This document shows, piece by piece, positions 30,001 through 39,296 of a stretch of 42,697 nucleotides of DNA. The stretch lies in the NCBI GenBank assembly GCA_027575765.1, contig JANBPT010000345.1, positions 1-42,697 on the forward strand. The letters are read 5' to 3'. The DNA comes from Tieghemiomyces parasiticus. Taxonomy: Eukaryota > Kickxellomycota > Dimargaritomycetes > Dimargaritales > Dimargaritaceae. The stretch's first letter is position 1. Each line of letters opens with the position of its first letter. The position numbers and the translations under genes are program-made. The notes under the pieces were generated by a model that ran no database searches, was not told where the DNA came from, and was given only the letters and a program-made list of their open reading frames with translations.

Positions 30001-30955
30001 GAACCGCGGCAACTTGGAAAGCCTTGGTGTTGGGCTTGGCTTCAACAAACGGCCAAGGCAGGTGCGGTGTCACGGCCTTACCGAATTTCCCAGAGCTCTG
30101 GTGACCTCTACTACACGAAGGCTAGTAGATCCCTTCGAATAGGTCATGGGACCAGCCTGGGATTATAGGCGCAGATGTCACTATCTGGGCGTTCACTTCG
30201 AAATGGCCACGATACTATTGTAGTCGAGGGTCCAAGGGGAGGGGCAGGGATATCTGGGAGGGAGCGAGGATAAATTCAACATTATGAGCAAGTGGTTAGA
30301 ATTATCATTATGGTTTTGGCAAAGACCCGATTGGGGCAAGATATAAATATACGAAAGGTGGCCGCCAGAACCGGGATGGGGAGTTCAACTCACTGGATTG
30401 GTACCACCCCCTCCGTAGAGTCTACTCGGCCGGTCCTAATCTGGGGTTGCCATCGGCCCCCTCCCCTTCGGTTCTAGAAGTATAGAAAGGTGGAAACGCT
30501 GACGGCGCTTTTATTCGCCTTTGGGACGGCCGGGGGGCTACTGGGAACACTACTGCATTCCTTGTCCCCCGGTTAGCATGTGGCCCTCCTGGCTGTTCCT
30601 TATTGCTGCAGGGATTTGATAAAGGAAGTAGATATCAGGGGGACGCTGCGTTTTTTTTTTCACCAGTGCCTAGCTCTCTTCACACCAGTCGACTGGATGG
30701 ATTTCCCGCCCCTCCCGTCGCCGTGGGTTGCCTGGATACAAATGACAGGGCGGGTCAGGAAATGATTATAGCCGGCGTGCCCCTAGGTTATCCTGAGCAC
30801 CGCTTTTCCCAGCTCCATTCAACCGTTTGAGACCCCACCAGGCTCGACCTCCCGGCTTTCTCTTATTCCTTTTCGCTTCACCTTTCAAAGCAACGTTTTC
30901 CGGGACCTTGGACCTCTCGGGCTAGCCACTTATTTTACCCTGTGAAGTCGTTGGT
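27011..30955. other. Gene-poor spacer
   Basis: Nearly 4 kb contain no confident gene. Contents: the interrupted frame at 27740-27988 (separate entry), an 8-bp inverted repeat at 28390-28397/28413-28420, a TATAAATAAATAAA element at 29687-29700 with no convincing gene after it, and a T run at about 30652-30661. The open frame 29029-29469 begins with ATG but has no domain. The last 130 nt are C/T-rich and belong to the leader of the acid phosphatase gene. Confidence 0.5.
27740..27988 (+). pseudogene. Possible small gene or exon interrupted by an in-frame TAG
   Basis: An ATG at 27740 opens a frame that meets TAG at 27770-27772 and then continues for 71 codons to TGA at 27986-27988. By hand count about 70% of these 71 codons end in G or C, similar to the confident genes. 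The predicted segment includes FWIPAAANPMYWPTLRIPML and SLLEGERWRAKVV, with no domain I know. The TAG may also be a 3' splice site (ACAGTGTAG followed by the open frame), making this a terminal exon. An internal ATG at 27845 would give a 47-residue protein. It may equally be chance. Confidence 0.2.
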
Positions 30956-31010
30956 TTCCGTTGCTACCAGCCTTTTCTGCGCCCACCCTCACTTCGACCC
31001 CTACGGGCAC

Positions 31011-31055
31011 ATGCCGTTGCTTGCGCCATGTTTCCTACCGGCCTACTTTGGCTGA
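31011..31055 (+). other. Upstream ORF overlapping the acid phosphatase start codon
   Basis: An ATG at 31011 begins a 14-codon frame ending in TGA at 31053-31055. It overlaps the ATG at 31028 in a different frame. If the leader includes it, it should reduce initiation at the main start. Confidence 0.45.
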
Positions 31056-32862
31056 GCCTTCTTGGCTCGTTCCTTTTCGTCCTGGGCGACAGCAAGTATC
31101 CGAACCAGACCACTGTGGACGGGCATTTCAACCCCGACTTTCAGCTTTCCCAGGGCTACGACTATTGTCACCCCGACACGCCCGACCCGGCGACCTACGA
31201 GCCTGTGGTAAGTATGGAAGCCACTGAACACATGGCGTAGTGTGGACAGTAGACATACCGGGGGTAGGACTAGCAACGGTAGCAGGACATAGTCCCTCTC
31301 CTCCGCTCCACAGTCGGCTGCATGGCCGTCAATGCCCTAGTGCCATAGTGACCTTACGGTCTGGCCCATATCCATACCATCTACCGGTTTTGCGGTCTTT
31401 GATGACGGGGCCTTAGCCTTTGCTCCTAGCCCTAATACGCACCGCGCCGTTAACCCACCCTATCCCCCGCCGTGCTGGCCTCACATACCAGCCTGGGGCC
31501 AGTCTCAGCCATGTCCAGATTGTTATTCGCCACGGCGACCGGGCACCCATTGTCAAGTCGCCCCGGGATCGTTCAGTGTGGGACTGCGGCCCGCGCCGCG
31601 AGCTTCGCTACTATAGCGGTGGTAATGAATTTGATCCCTATCGTAACACCACCGGGGAGAGATCTAATCTGGGGCCTCTATCCGACACACCGAAACTTGA
31701 GCATGTCACCTATAGCCCTCCCACTTCACCCTTCCGTGCCTTCGTGTTTGCTGGCACCTGTGAACCCGGTGAGCTCACCGAGCTCGGGCAGGCCCAGCAC
31801 CGTTTCCTGGGTCGTCAGCTGCGGGCCATCTACGTCGATAAGTTGGGGCTCCTGCCGGTTCGACTGGAGGAATGGTCCCCAGCAGCACCTCCGCGTTCGG
31901 ACTCACCGTACCACGCCAATGGTGACCTACCCATCTTCATCCGCAGCACCACTTTATGGCGCACCCGAGTGTCCGCCCAGAGTTTGATCGACGGCCTGTA
32001 CCCGGTCGACCGGCGCGCACCGGGGGTCCATCTACGCCATATTGTGTACCCTCTCGAGGCCGAGACCATGATTGGCCAGGCCATTCAGTGCCCGGCCTAT
32101 TCGGCCTTGCTCAACACCATGCGTGCCTCGCCCGTTTACCAGGAATACTTGGACAGCCGACGGGACATCCAGACGCTTTATGATAACTTACTAGGCACCG
32201 CTGGATTTAAGGAGTTCATGGATAAGTTCACCAGTAATGTTGACGTAGCCATGTCCCGCTTCTGTCACCAGAGTACCCGTCCAGACTACGTAGACTACGA
32301 CCCGGACGACCCGGCGGCTTTGCTCCTGACCGACTGGGTGACCAACGACCTGGCCCGTCGAACCGTCACTCTCGGCAGCTGGGAGTATGTCTATTTTCGC
32401 CGAGACCATCCTCTAGCCGACCAGTACAGCCGCCTCGGTCTGGGCTGGTTTATCCAGGAACTAGCGGCGCGCTGGGACCTGTTCCGGGACGCCGACATCC
32501 GGGCTTCACACGCCACCGTAGACCAGACCCCGCTGATGCCGAATCCCCCTGTGGCCGTCACTAACGAACCCGTCTTGGAACTCTACTCGGGCCACGACGA
32601 AACCCTTGCTTTCCTCTCGGCCATACTAGGCCAGCACGACATGGCGTGGCCGTCCTACGCCAGCCAAATCATTATGGAGTTCTGGACCCCGCACGACCGT
32701 TCTGAGGAGATGCTGGTGCGAGTGCTGTACAACGGCCGGATCGTACAGTCCGACAAGTGTGACTTCAGCCGCTGTCCGTACTCACAGTTCCGTCGCCTCA
32801 TGGCACCCTACATCCCTCGCTCCTACGACGAGTGTTTGGTGCCTGATCCGTCCCATCCGTGA
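31028..32862 (+). CDS. Secreted histidine acid phosphatase (branch 2 of the histidine phosphatase superfamily)
   Basis: These enzymes hydrolyse phosphomonoesters through a phosphohistidine intermediate, usually in the secretory pathway or outside the cell. Two exons, 31028-31207 and 31492-32862, give 516 residues. The 284-nt intron has a GTAAGT donor, an ACCAG acceptor and phase 0. Residues 1-20 form a signal peptide (LLWLSLLGSFLFVLG). Splicing joins YEPV to PGASLSHVQIVIRHGDRAP, creating the active-site RHGDRAP at 73-79 with nucleophile His74. The proton-donor motif SGHDETL places His428-Asp429. ELTELGQAQHRFLGRQLR and IFIRSTTLWRTRVSAQSLIDGL are typical of the family. Several Cys residues fit disulfides. 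The closest relatives seem to be prostatic-type or 2-phosphoxylose phosphatase-like proteins rather than phytases. An AATAAA lies 107 nt after the stop. Confidence 0.93.
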
Positions 32863-32968
32863 CACGAACTCCCCCCACCACCACCACTTGACCCACGTTT
32901 AAAGATTAAGATTTGCTGATTATTTTGACAGGGGAGGAGGACGACCCCCATTGACTTGGCCAGCTAAA

Positions 32969-32974
32969 AATAAA
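32969..32974 (+). terminator. AATAAA polyadenylation signal of the acid phosphatase gene
   Basis: AATAAA lies 107 nt after the TGA at 32860-32862. Confidence 0.6.
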
Positions 32975-33171
32975 CGAGGGTTGGCCTCGCACTAATCGAC
33001 GCGGTAGTCCTGCTACACTCACTGGATAATGAAAGCTGGCCTGGCCCATTCACCTCTACACACTACTTCATGCGGATGGGCTTACTCGAACTGTAATTAA
33101 TTTCGTCTTTTACCCCAGGCTGAACTGGCCGATACTCTATATGGGTGGGTCGATCGTCCGGAATACAGATT

Positions 33172-33177
33172 TTTATT
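33172..33177 (-). terminator. AATAAA polyadenylation signal of the small secreted peptide gene
   Basis: The plus strand reads TTTATT, giving AATAAA on the minus strand 145 nt beyond the TGA at 33322-33324. It supports a minus-strand transcript ending here, tail to tail with the acid phosphatase gene. Confidence 0.45.
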
Positions 33178-33321
33178 TCGCGGATTAACTAGTAAATGTA
33201 CAAACGGGGAGGGTACGATAATATGGATGAGGGTAAGTGAGTGAGGGAAGCGGATAACGTGGCGAGTGGGAAGGGTGTGGAGAGCGCATGCCGCGAGAGG
33301 GGTAGATCTGATATACCACCA

Positions 33322-33471
33322 TCAGGCATAGACGACAGCAGCGGTATCCTGAAGCGTGAGGGTGGAGTCGTTGGCGATGTCCGGTTGCGGAATGGGGGCG
33401 GGTGGGGCAGCTGACCAGGTGTCGGTCAGCAGGGTTTGTACGACGATGAAGCAAGGTAGGAACCCGTTCAT
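33322..33471 (-). CDS. Probable 49-residue secreted peptide
   Basis: I recognise no family. The ATG at 33471-33469 opens 49 codons ending in TGA. The first 20 residues (MNGFLPCFIVVQTLLTDTWS) form a plausible signal peptide, with cleavage near SA/APPAP. The mature part would be about 28 residues, Pro-rich and then acidic (PIPQPDIANDSTLTLQDTAA), with no cysteine. Most codons end in G or C, as in the confident genes. The transcription signals are well placed: TTATATAAGG 330 nt upstream, a C/T-rich leader between, and AATAAA downstream. One caution is an upstream ATG at 33745 with a 24-codon frame inside the leader. It is also possible that this is one exon of a larger spliced gene. It could be a pheromone-like or effector peptide, but that is speculation. 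Confidence 0.42.
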   Translation of the reverse strand: MNGFLPCFIVVQTLLTDTWSAAPPAPIPQPDIANDSTLTLQDTAAVVYA

Positions 33472-33800
33472 GGCGGATCGTGGACAACGGAAAGCCGGCG
33501 GGGGGGGGAGAGATAAGTGGGGTAACGTGAGCAGCCGGAACGCACAGGGTGTGGGATCAGGTCAGAAGGGGGCTGCTGATGTCGAGCCGTGGACGATGTA
33601 TTACTGGTCGTTCAAAACAGCAACGTCTGGGGGGAGATGTGACAGGACAGGCTCGACGATAACAATGAGCTTAAGAGGACGGATAGCGCAAGAGGTGGTA
33701 ATAAAAGGGGATAGGGTAGGCGATATGGGTTAGGTCAGCGGTCATAGATGAAGAAGCGCGAAACAGTGGTGGTAGGACCTGGGGCGGTGGAAATCTGGTG

Positions 33801-33810
33801 CCTTATATAA
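33801..33810 (-). promoter_or_regulatory. TATA box of the small secreted peptide gene
   Basis: The minus strand reads TTATATAAGG. The following 330 nt on that strand are C/T-rich, like the leaders of confident genes here. Confidence 0.5.
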
Positions 33811-35206
33811 CAATTTTTTCACCATCGGGCCGCAGCGTCACATGGGGGCAGATCCCCACCCCCTCCCCCAATATTCTACGCTGCGGGGTTAAAGTTGATA
33901 ATCGAGGCCCCCACCGCGGCCTACCCTGACTCCCAAAATGTATCCAGGGCGGGTAAAAAATATCCTGAGGGCCTTGAATTTCTACCAATACCCCACGCCC
34001 ACGGTCCCGTGCCTTCATCACCTCTGGCTGCTTCAGCAAGCGCGCACCGAATCCGGATATTTACCCCGAACAGGTGGAGCCGTCTAGCCTCTTGTCGGTC
34101 TCACAGTCGGCATTTAGCGGACCATCACGAGACTCGGTGGGGAGGGACTGCACGTTGTCTCATTCGGACGATTAGACCGGTTTCTAGCCACCTCCTTCTC
34201 CGCGCTGCTAGCGCACTCCTATTCATCTATTCATCGTGTGTAACCAACCAACAGGATCGTTATGGCCCGATATGGACTTGTCAGAGGCTGTGGAGTTTAG
34301 AAGGTCCTAGGTTGGGTACAAGCTAAGGATCAAGAGTAAAATAAGCGGCATCACGTATAAAGTGAAAGAGCGAGAGGGAGGAGGGAAAAACTATGAAAAC
34401 TAGAGACGTCGAGGGGCAACAGAAGGTGCTGCCCTGCCCCACCCACGTCCATAATTGTCCTCACCATCTGCAGATGTACCTTCGGGGACTACCTGTGAAG
34501 GCATTGTACAGTACAGCCAGTGTAATAGGAAATCAACTTTGGCCAGCAATCCACCCCCCCCCATGGCACCGCCCCGGAACCGCTCCTTCGTCACCGAAGC
34601 GCACCCCTCTGACGGTTACGCGTAGGAATCCTGAGCAACCAAGGTGGGGCATTCTGTCTTTCCATGCACCCTCGGGTCGTACCTTAGGGTATCGAAAATG
34701 CGACCCCCTCCCCATAGCCACCTTAAAAGGGGGCTCATAGCGGCACAGGTTTTCAGTTGGGAACGACAGGCTGGGAAGGGTGGCTCACGGTTGTTATCAC
34801 AAAAATGTAATCACTTCCAAGTTTGAAGTTTATAGGTGTGACCCCTGTCTACCACCGCCGCGCTAACCTAAGTTGAAAGCAAAAGTTGTCGAGGTCAGCT
34901 GTCGTGCCGATGGGGAGAGATTCACAGGGATTTTATCTAGGGTAAAAACACACCTCCAACCTGAACAAAAACAAAATAAGCACACAGACAACCCCGCGCT
35001 TCAGGAGTCGAAACATGGTGGGGCAGGGAGGGAAAAAGCAGAGGGGGGGGGGGTGGGGAAAAGGTCATGATAAAGTATTTCGATAACACACAGACCGTTT
35101 GTCTCTCTCAATGTTGACTAGACAATGGCCTCATGACTTTCCCTGGTAGGGAAATGCGGCACCGTCTATGCTGGTGAAGCCGCGGGACTGGTCTTCGGAA
35201 TTCTTT
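33811..35206. other. Spacer between the small peptide gene and PIM1
   Basis: No confident gene lies in 1.4 kb. A TATAAAG at 34356-34362 on the plus strand is followed by purine-rich rather than pyrimidine-rich sequence, so it does not fit the promoter layout seen elsewhere. The open frame 33895-34326 lacks an ATG start and a domain. A G run covers about 35042-35052. The 3' untranslated region of PIM1 should lie at the right end. Confidence 0.5.
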
Positions 35207-38200
35207 CTACGGCGACGTCTTCCAACTGGCCGCATCCACGAGTCCAAGCAGCGGGGGCAACTGGTGATACCAATCAATGGGTACACCCTCGACACCCTCC
35301 TTAATGTAGTCCTCCAGTTCCTCCCAGTCGGGGGCGTTGGCGGCCGGGAAAAAGATGCGAGTGATACCGCTGCGTTTGGCCGCGATGGTCTTCTCCTTCA
35401 GTCCCCCAATCTTGAGGACCTTACCCGTCAGGGTGATCTCGCCGGTCATGGACACGGTGGGTGGTACGGACTTGCCCAGGGCCAGTGACAGCAGCGCCGT
35501 GGTCATGGTGATACCGGCCGATGGCCCGTCCTTCGGGGTGGCACCCTCCGGAACGTGCAGGTGGATGTTGTGGTCGGCAAAGAACTGGTTACCGGGGAAC
35601 CGTGTGTCCACCAGGCTGCGCACGAAGGTGTACGCGATGGTGGTCGATTCCTTCATCACATCACCTAGCTGGCCCGTCTTGGCCAGGTGACCCGAGCCTC
35701 CCGTGGATGCCGATTCACCGTCATCCTCACCGCTGCGCGGGCGGCGGCGTCGAACGACGCTTTCCACTACGGACTCAATGTACAGCACTGACCCGCCCAT
35801 GCTGGTCCAGGCCAGGCCCATAACCACGCCCGGCGGAGTGGTCTCGTAGAGGCGGTCGGACGTGAACACCGGGGGGCCCACGAAATCTTTAAGGTTGTCC
35901 GGGGTCACCGTCAGGGCGTACCCCTCCGGCACGGTCAGAGGCTCCTGCGCCGCCCGGCTGGGGGGTGCGTCGGTACCCTCGGCAGCGGTGGTCTGCTCCA
36001 GGTCACGCCGGTCGGCGGCCTCGCCCACCTCCTCCGCGATCCGTAGGGCCGCCTTGCGGTAAATCTTGTCGACGTGCTTCTTGAGGTTGCGCACCCCCGA
36101 CTCCCGGCAGTAGGCCCGGATCAGGGCGGCCACCGCCTCGGGCTCGAGTTGGACATTGGTATTATCCAGCCCGTTGGCCTTGCGGGCGGCCGGGACGAGG
36201 TAACGTTCGGCGATGGCCACCTTCTCCTCGGCCACGTAACCCGAGAGCTGGATCACTTCCATCCGGTCGAGTAGGGGCCCTGGGATGGTGTCAAGCACAT
36301 TGGCCGTGCACACAAAGAGCACCTTGGACAGGTCCACGGGCACATCCATGTAGTGGTCCAGGAAGGACCCGTTCTGCTCGGGGTCGAGCAGTTCCAGGAG
36401 GGCCGACGCCGGGTCGCCCTGGTGGCCGCGGCCCAACTTGTCAATCTCGTCAATCAGCACCAAGGGGTTCTCGGTCTGGACCTTCTTGAGCGCCTGGATG
36501 ACCTTGCCGGGCATGGCCCCCACGTAGGTGCGGCGGTGACCCTTAATCTCGGCCACGTCGGTCAGGCCACCCACGCTGAATCGGTAGAAGGACCGGGACA
36601 GGGCGCGCGCGATGGACTTGCCCACCGAGGTCTTTCCCACGCCGGGCGGACCCACCAAGCACAGGATTTTGCCCTCGACCGTGCCGCGCAGCTTACCCAC
36701 AGCGATAAATTCGAGGATGCGGCTCTTGACATCCTTGAGGCCGTAGTGGTCCTCGTCCAGTACCTGGCGAGCGTGCAGCAGGTTGTAGTTCTCGGGCGAG
36801 CGTTGGCCCCACGGCACCTGGGTCAACCAGTCCAGGTAGTTGCGCGTCACGTTGAATTCGGAAGCAGCCGTCTCCAGGTGCTGCAGCTTGGCCAGCTCCT
36901 CGTCAAAGATCTTGCGTACCTCCTCGGGCATCGCCAGCTTGCCGGCCTTCTCCTTGAACGTCTCAACTAGCTTATCCTTACCGTCCGACTCGATACCCAG
37001 TTCCTTCTTGATACCCTTGAGCTGTTCCATGAGGTAGTATTCGCGCTGGCGCTTGGCGATCTTGGCGTCAACGTCCTTGCTGATCTTGTTCTGCAGGTTC
37101 GCGTTCACCAGTTCCTTCTTGAGTACGACCAGAGCCTTTTGCAGGCGCTCCTCGATGACCAGGCTCTCTAGGATGGCCTGCATTTCCTCGGGCTCACCGG
37201 CCGATACCGCGGCGGCGAAGTCGGCCAGCTTCGCCGGCTCCTCGAACACGTTGCCCGCCGCCTGCGACATGGAGAAGTTGGCGATCTGGTCCCGGAATAG
37301 GGCGTTGAGGCCAGCGATGTCCTTGAACACCGACACGATCTCGGAGGTAACGGCGCGCACGATCTGGTTGCGCTTGCTGTGGGGCTCGTCGTGTAGGTTC
37401 TCCACGCGCACCACCGACACGTCGTACTCGGTTAGGAAAGTACTGGGATAGTAGACCGTGGCCGGGGCCTCTGCGGCCGAGGCGTCACCGCTGGTGCTAG
37501 CGGATTTGGTGGTCGTGTCGGCGGCGGGTAACACCTCCTGGGTAGGTTCCACCTCGTCGCGTTTGCCCTTGCGTTTGGTCTCTTTCTCTTCGGTCGGCTC
37601 CTGGGCGGATGGACGGGTCACGAGGTCCTGGATTCGGATACGACGGTGTGGGTAGAGCACAGCGGTGAGCGAGGAATCATCCTGGTTGGATGGGAAAACG
37701 CTGGTGATCTGGGCGAACACGCCTACGCGGTGGACCTGGTCGAGATTCGTAATCACGTCGACGTCCTCGTCGTCATTCTTGAGGAGGAAGGCCCCCACGT
37801 AGGGCTGACCGCGCTTCATGAGTTCCTTAATGGCCGCGGTGACCTCGGGGTTCTTAATGACCACGGCCTTGTAGAATCCCGGGAACAGCGGGCGGCGGGC
37901 GATGGGCAACGCCAAGACTTGCGGATACTCCTCGGGCACGGACGGCTTGGCGAGACTGTTCTCGAGTACGTCCACCACCCGGCGGATGGCCTCAAACGGA
38001 TGGTCGCCGTCTTTACCGTCCTTCCCGGACTTGCCGTTTCCGTCGCCCCCGGTCGAGGACTCGGAGGTCGATGGAGATGCGGGGGTAGATGAGTTAGCGT
38101 TCGCATCGTCCGCCGGGGCGGGATCCGACTCGTTGGGCTCCGCCGGCGGCGGCGGTGGTTCGTCGGCGTCGTCCTTGTTTTTAGTCGCTACCGTTGACGT

Positions 38201-38497
38201 GGACAGGGCGCGTCGGTGGAAGAGTAGGAGTACGATCGGTGCCTCAGCAGCCGGGCGGACGGAAGTAGGAAGTAGAGTCGGGCGCACCAACTCAGGTAGC
38301 CGGGGTCCGCGTCGGCCGCGGGCGAATGGCAAAGCGGTCGTTAGACCGCGGGTGATTGTGGGTTGCAGAAAGGCGGCGGGGCGCTCCAACCGGAGCAACG
38401 AGCGGGAACCGGCGGCATGGGCGCCCACCAGGCTGGCAAGGGGACCGGCCGGCCGCCGGGGGGCCGCCAGCAGCGAAGCAGTGGTGTGCCGTAGCAT
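35207..38497 (-). CDS. PIM1: Mitochondrial Lon protease (ATP-dependent, S16 family)
   Basis: Pim1 degrades misfolded and regulatory proteins in the mitochondrial matrix as a ring of ATP-driven subunits. From the first in-frame ATG (38497-38495) the protein has 1096 residues, close to yeast Pim1; upstream sequence in frame has only GTG. The N-terminus (MLRHTTASLLAAPRRPAG) is Arg/Ser/Leu-rich, a mitochondrial presequence. An acidic, low-complexity segment lies at about 105-165. The LON substrate-binding domain follows from about 192 (YPQVLALPIARRPLFPGFYK). The AAA+ module has Walker A GPPGVGKT at 616-623 and Walker B LVLIDEID at 679-686. The protease domain carries the Ser-Lys dyad, Ser993 in KDGPSAGIT and Lys1036 in GGLKEKTIAAKR. 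A Ser/Gly-rich insert (GEDDGESASTGGSG) lies early in that domain. There are no introns. MRH4, another mitochondrial-protein gene, lies directly upstream on the same strand. Confidence 0.97.
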   Translation of the reverse strand: MLRHTTASLLAAPRRPAGPLASLVGAHAAGSRSLLRLERPAAFLQPTITRGLTTALPFARGRRGPRLPELVRPTLLPTSVRPAAEAPIVLLLFHRRALSTSTVATKNKDDADEPPPPPAEPNESDPAPADDANANSSTPASPSTSESSTGGDGNGKSGKDGKDGDHPFEAIRRVVDVLENSLAKPSVPEEYPQVLALPIARRPLFPGFYKAVVIKNPEVTAAIKELMKRGQPYVGAFLLKNDDEDVDVITNLDQVHRVGVFAQITSVFPSNQDDSSLTAVLYPHRRIRIQDLVTRPSAQEPTEEKETKRKGKRDEVEPTQEVLPAADTTTKSASTSGDASAAEAPATVYYPSTFLTEYDVSVVRVENLHDEPHSKRNQIVRAVTSEIVSVFKDIAGLNALFRDQIANFSMSQAAGNVFEEPAKLADFAAAVSAGEPEEMQAILESLVIEERLQKALVVLKKELVNANLQNKISKDVDAKIAKRQREYYLMEQLKGIKKELGIESDGKDKLVETFKEKAGKLAMPEEVRKIFDEELAKLQHLETAASEFNVTRNYLDWLTQVPWGQRSPENYNLLHARQVLDEDHYGLKDVKSRILEFIAVGKLRGTVEGKILCLVGPPGVGKTSVGKSIARALSRSFYRFSVGGLTDVAEIKGHRRTYVGAMPGKVIQALKKVQTENPLVLIDEIDKLGRGHQGDPASALLELLDPEQNGSFLDHYMDVPVDLSKVLFVCTANVLDTIPGPLLDRMEVIQLSGYVAEEKVAIAERYLVPAARKANGLDNTNVQLEPEAVAALIRAYCRESGVRNLKKHVDKIYRKAALRIAEEVGEAADRRDLEQTTAAEGTDAPPSRAAQEPLTVPEGYALTVTPDNLKDFVGPPVFTSDRLYETTPPGVVMGLAWTSMGGSVLYIESVVESVVRRRRPRSGEDDGESASTGGSGHLAKTGQLGDVMKESTTIAYTFVRSLVDTRFPGNQFFADHNIHLHVPEGATPKDGPSAGITMTTALLSLALGKSVPPTVSMTGEITLTGKVLKIGGLKEKTIAAKRSGITRIFFPAANAPDWEELEDYIKEGVEGVPIDWYHQLPPLLGLVDAASWKTSP

Positions 38498-39242
38498 GAA
38501 GTGGGTAGGAATGAAGGGGATGGGGGGCTCGATAAGTAGAGAAGCAATGAGGTGGGCAGTGAATGAAGAATAATGTGACGATTGCAAGGCCAGGCTGAGG
38601 CGAAACCAGGTCGCTGCCGTGTGAAGGCGGTGTGGATAGTGTCGTTTGCCAGAGGTGGGTGGGGGTAAAGTGCACAGGTTTCGGAAGAAGGGAAGGGGGC
38701 GTATTAGGTAGAACCGCACGAGGGGCAGACGGAAAGCGGTAGATGTTTGATAGCGAAGGGAACGCCGCAGTTTGGGCCTGAGTATAGCTGCCCTGGGCTG
38801 GGTCACGGGCCCCCGTCTTGCGAGCCGGTCGCAATTTCTAATCGCGCCGCGTCAGCTCGTTCCTCGGCAATCCTGCCAGCCCTCCTCCACCGGTTTGGAC
38901 TGGACCCCTCTGATGAAGGGCCTGCACTGATAATCACGTGTTGTGCACCAGTGCCCGATCGTAACCGCAGCCGACTTTTCCATAACCTTCCCCGGGGCTC
39001 AGCCACGCAATGGTGGTAGGTCATCAGATAAGTTATCCAGGTGGTACGGGAAGGATGCGCAGTAGGATTGCCGGCTGCTGGCCACTGACCGAGGCGGTGT
39101 GGTGGCCCATGGGAGGACTACTAAACGGGAGGTTATCCGACGCCGGCCCTGGCAGTACCCGCGGATTCGCCAGCTCCTCCTGAGAGCCCCTTGGAGGCCC
39201 ATAGCATGAGACGTATATTCCTGAAGAGAGTGGTGAAATGGG
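38498..39242 (-). promoter_or_regulatory. PIM1 upstream region with pyrimidine-rich leader
   Basis: About 300 nt before the PIM1 ATG are C/T-rich on the minus strand. No clear TATA box was seen. The remaining sequence to 39242 has no gene and should hold the PIM1 promoter, downstream of the MRH4 polyadenylation signal. Confidence 0.4.
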
Positions 39243-39248
39243 TTTATT
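39243..39248 (-). terminator. AATAAA polyadenylation signal of MRH4
   Basis: The plus strand reads TTTATT, giving AATAAA on the minus strand 49 nt after the MRH4 stop at 39297-39299. Confidence 0.6.
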
Positions 39249-39296
39249 GTTCTCACCAACAACCCACGCCACAGGGACGCGGAGCCCCTAGCGGGT

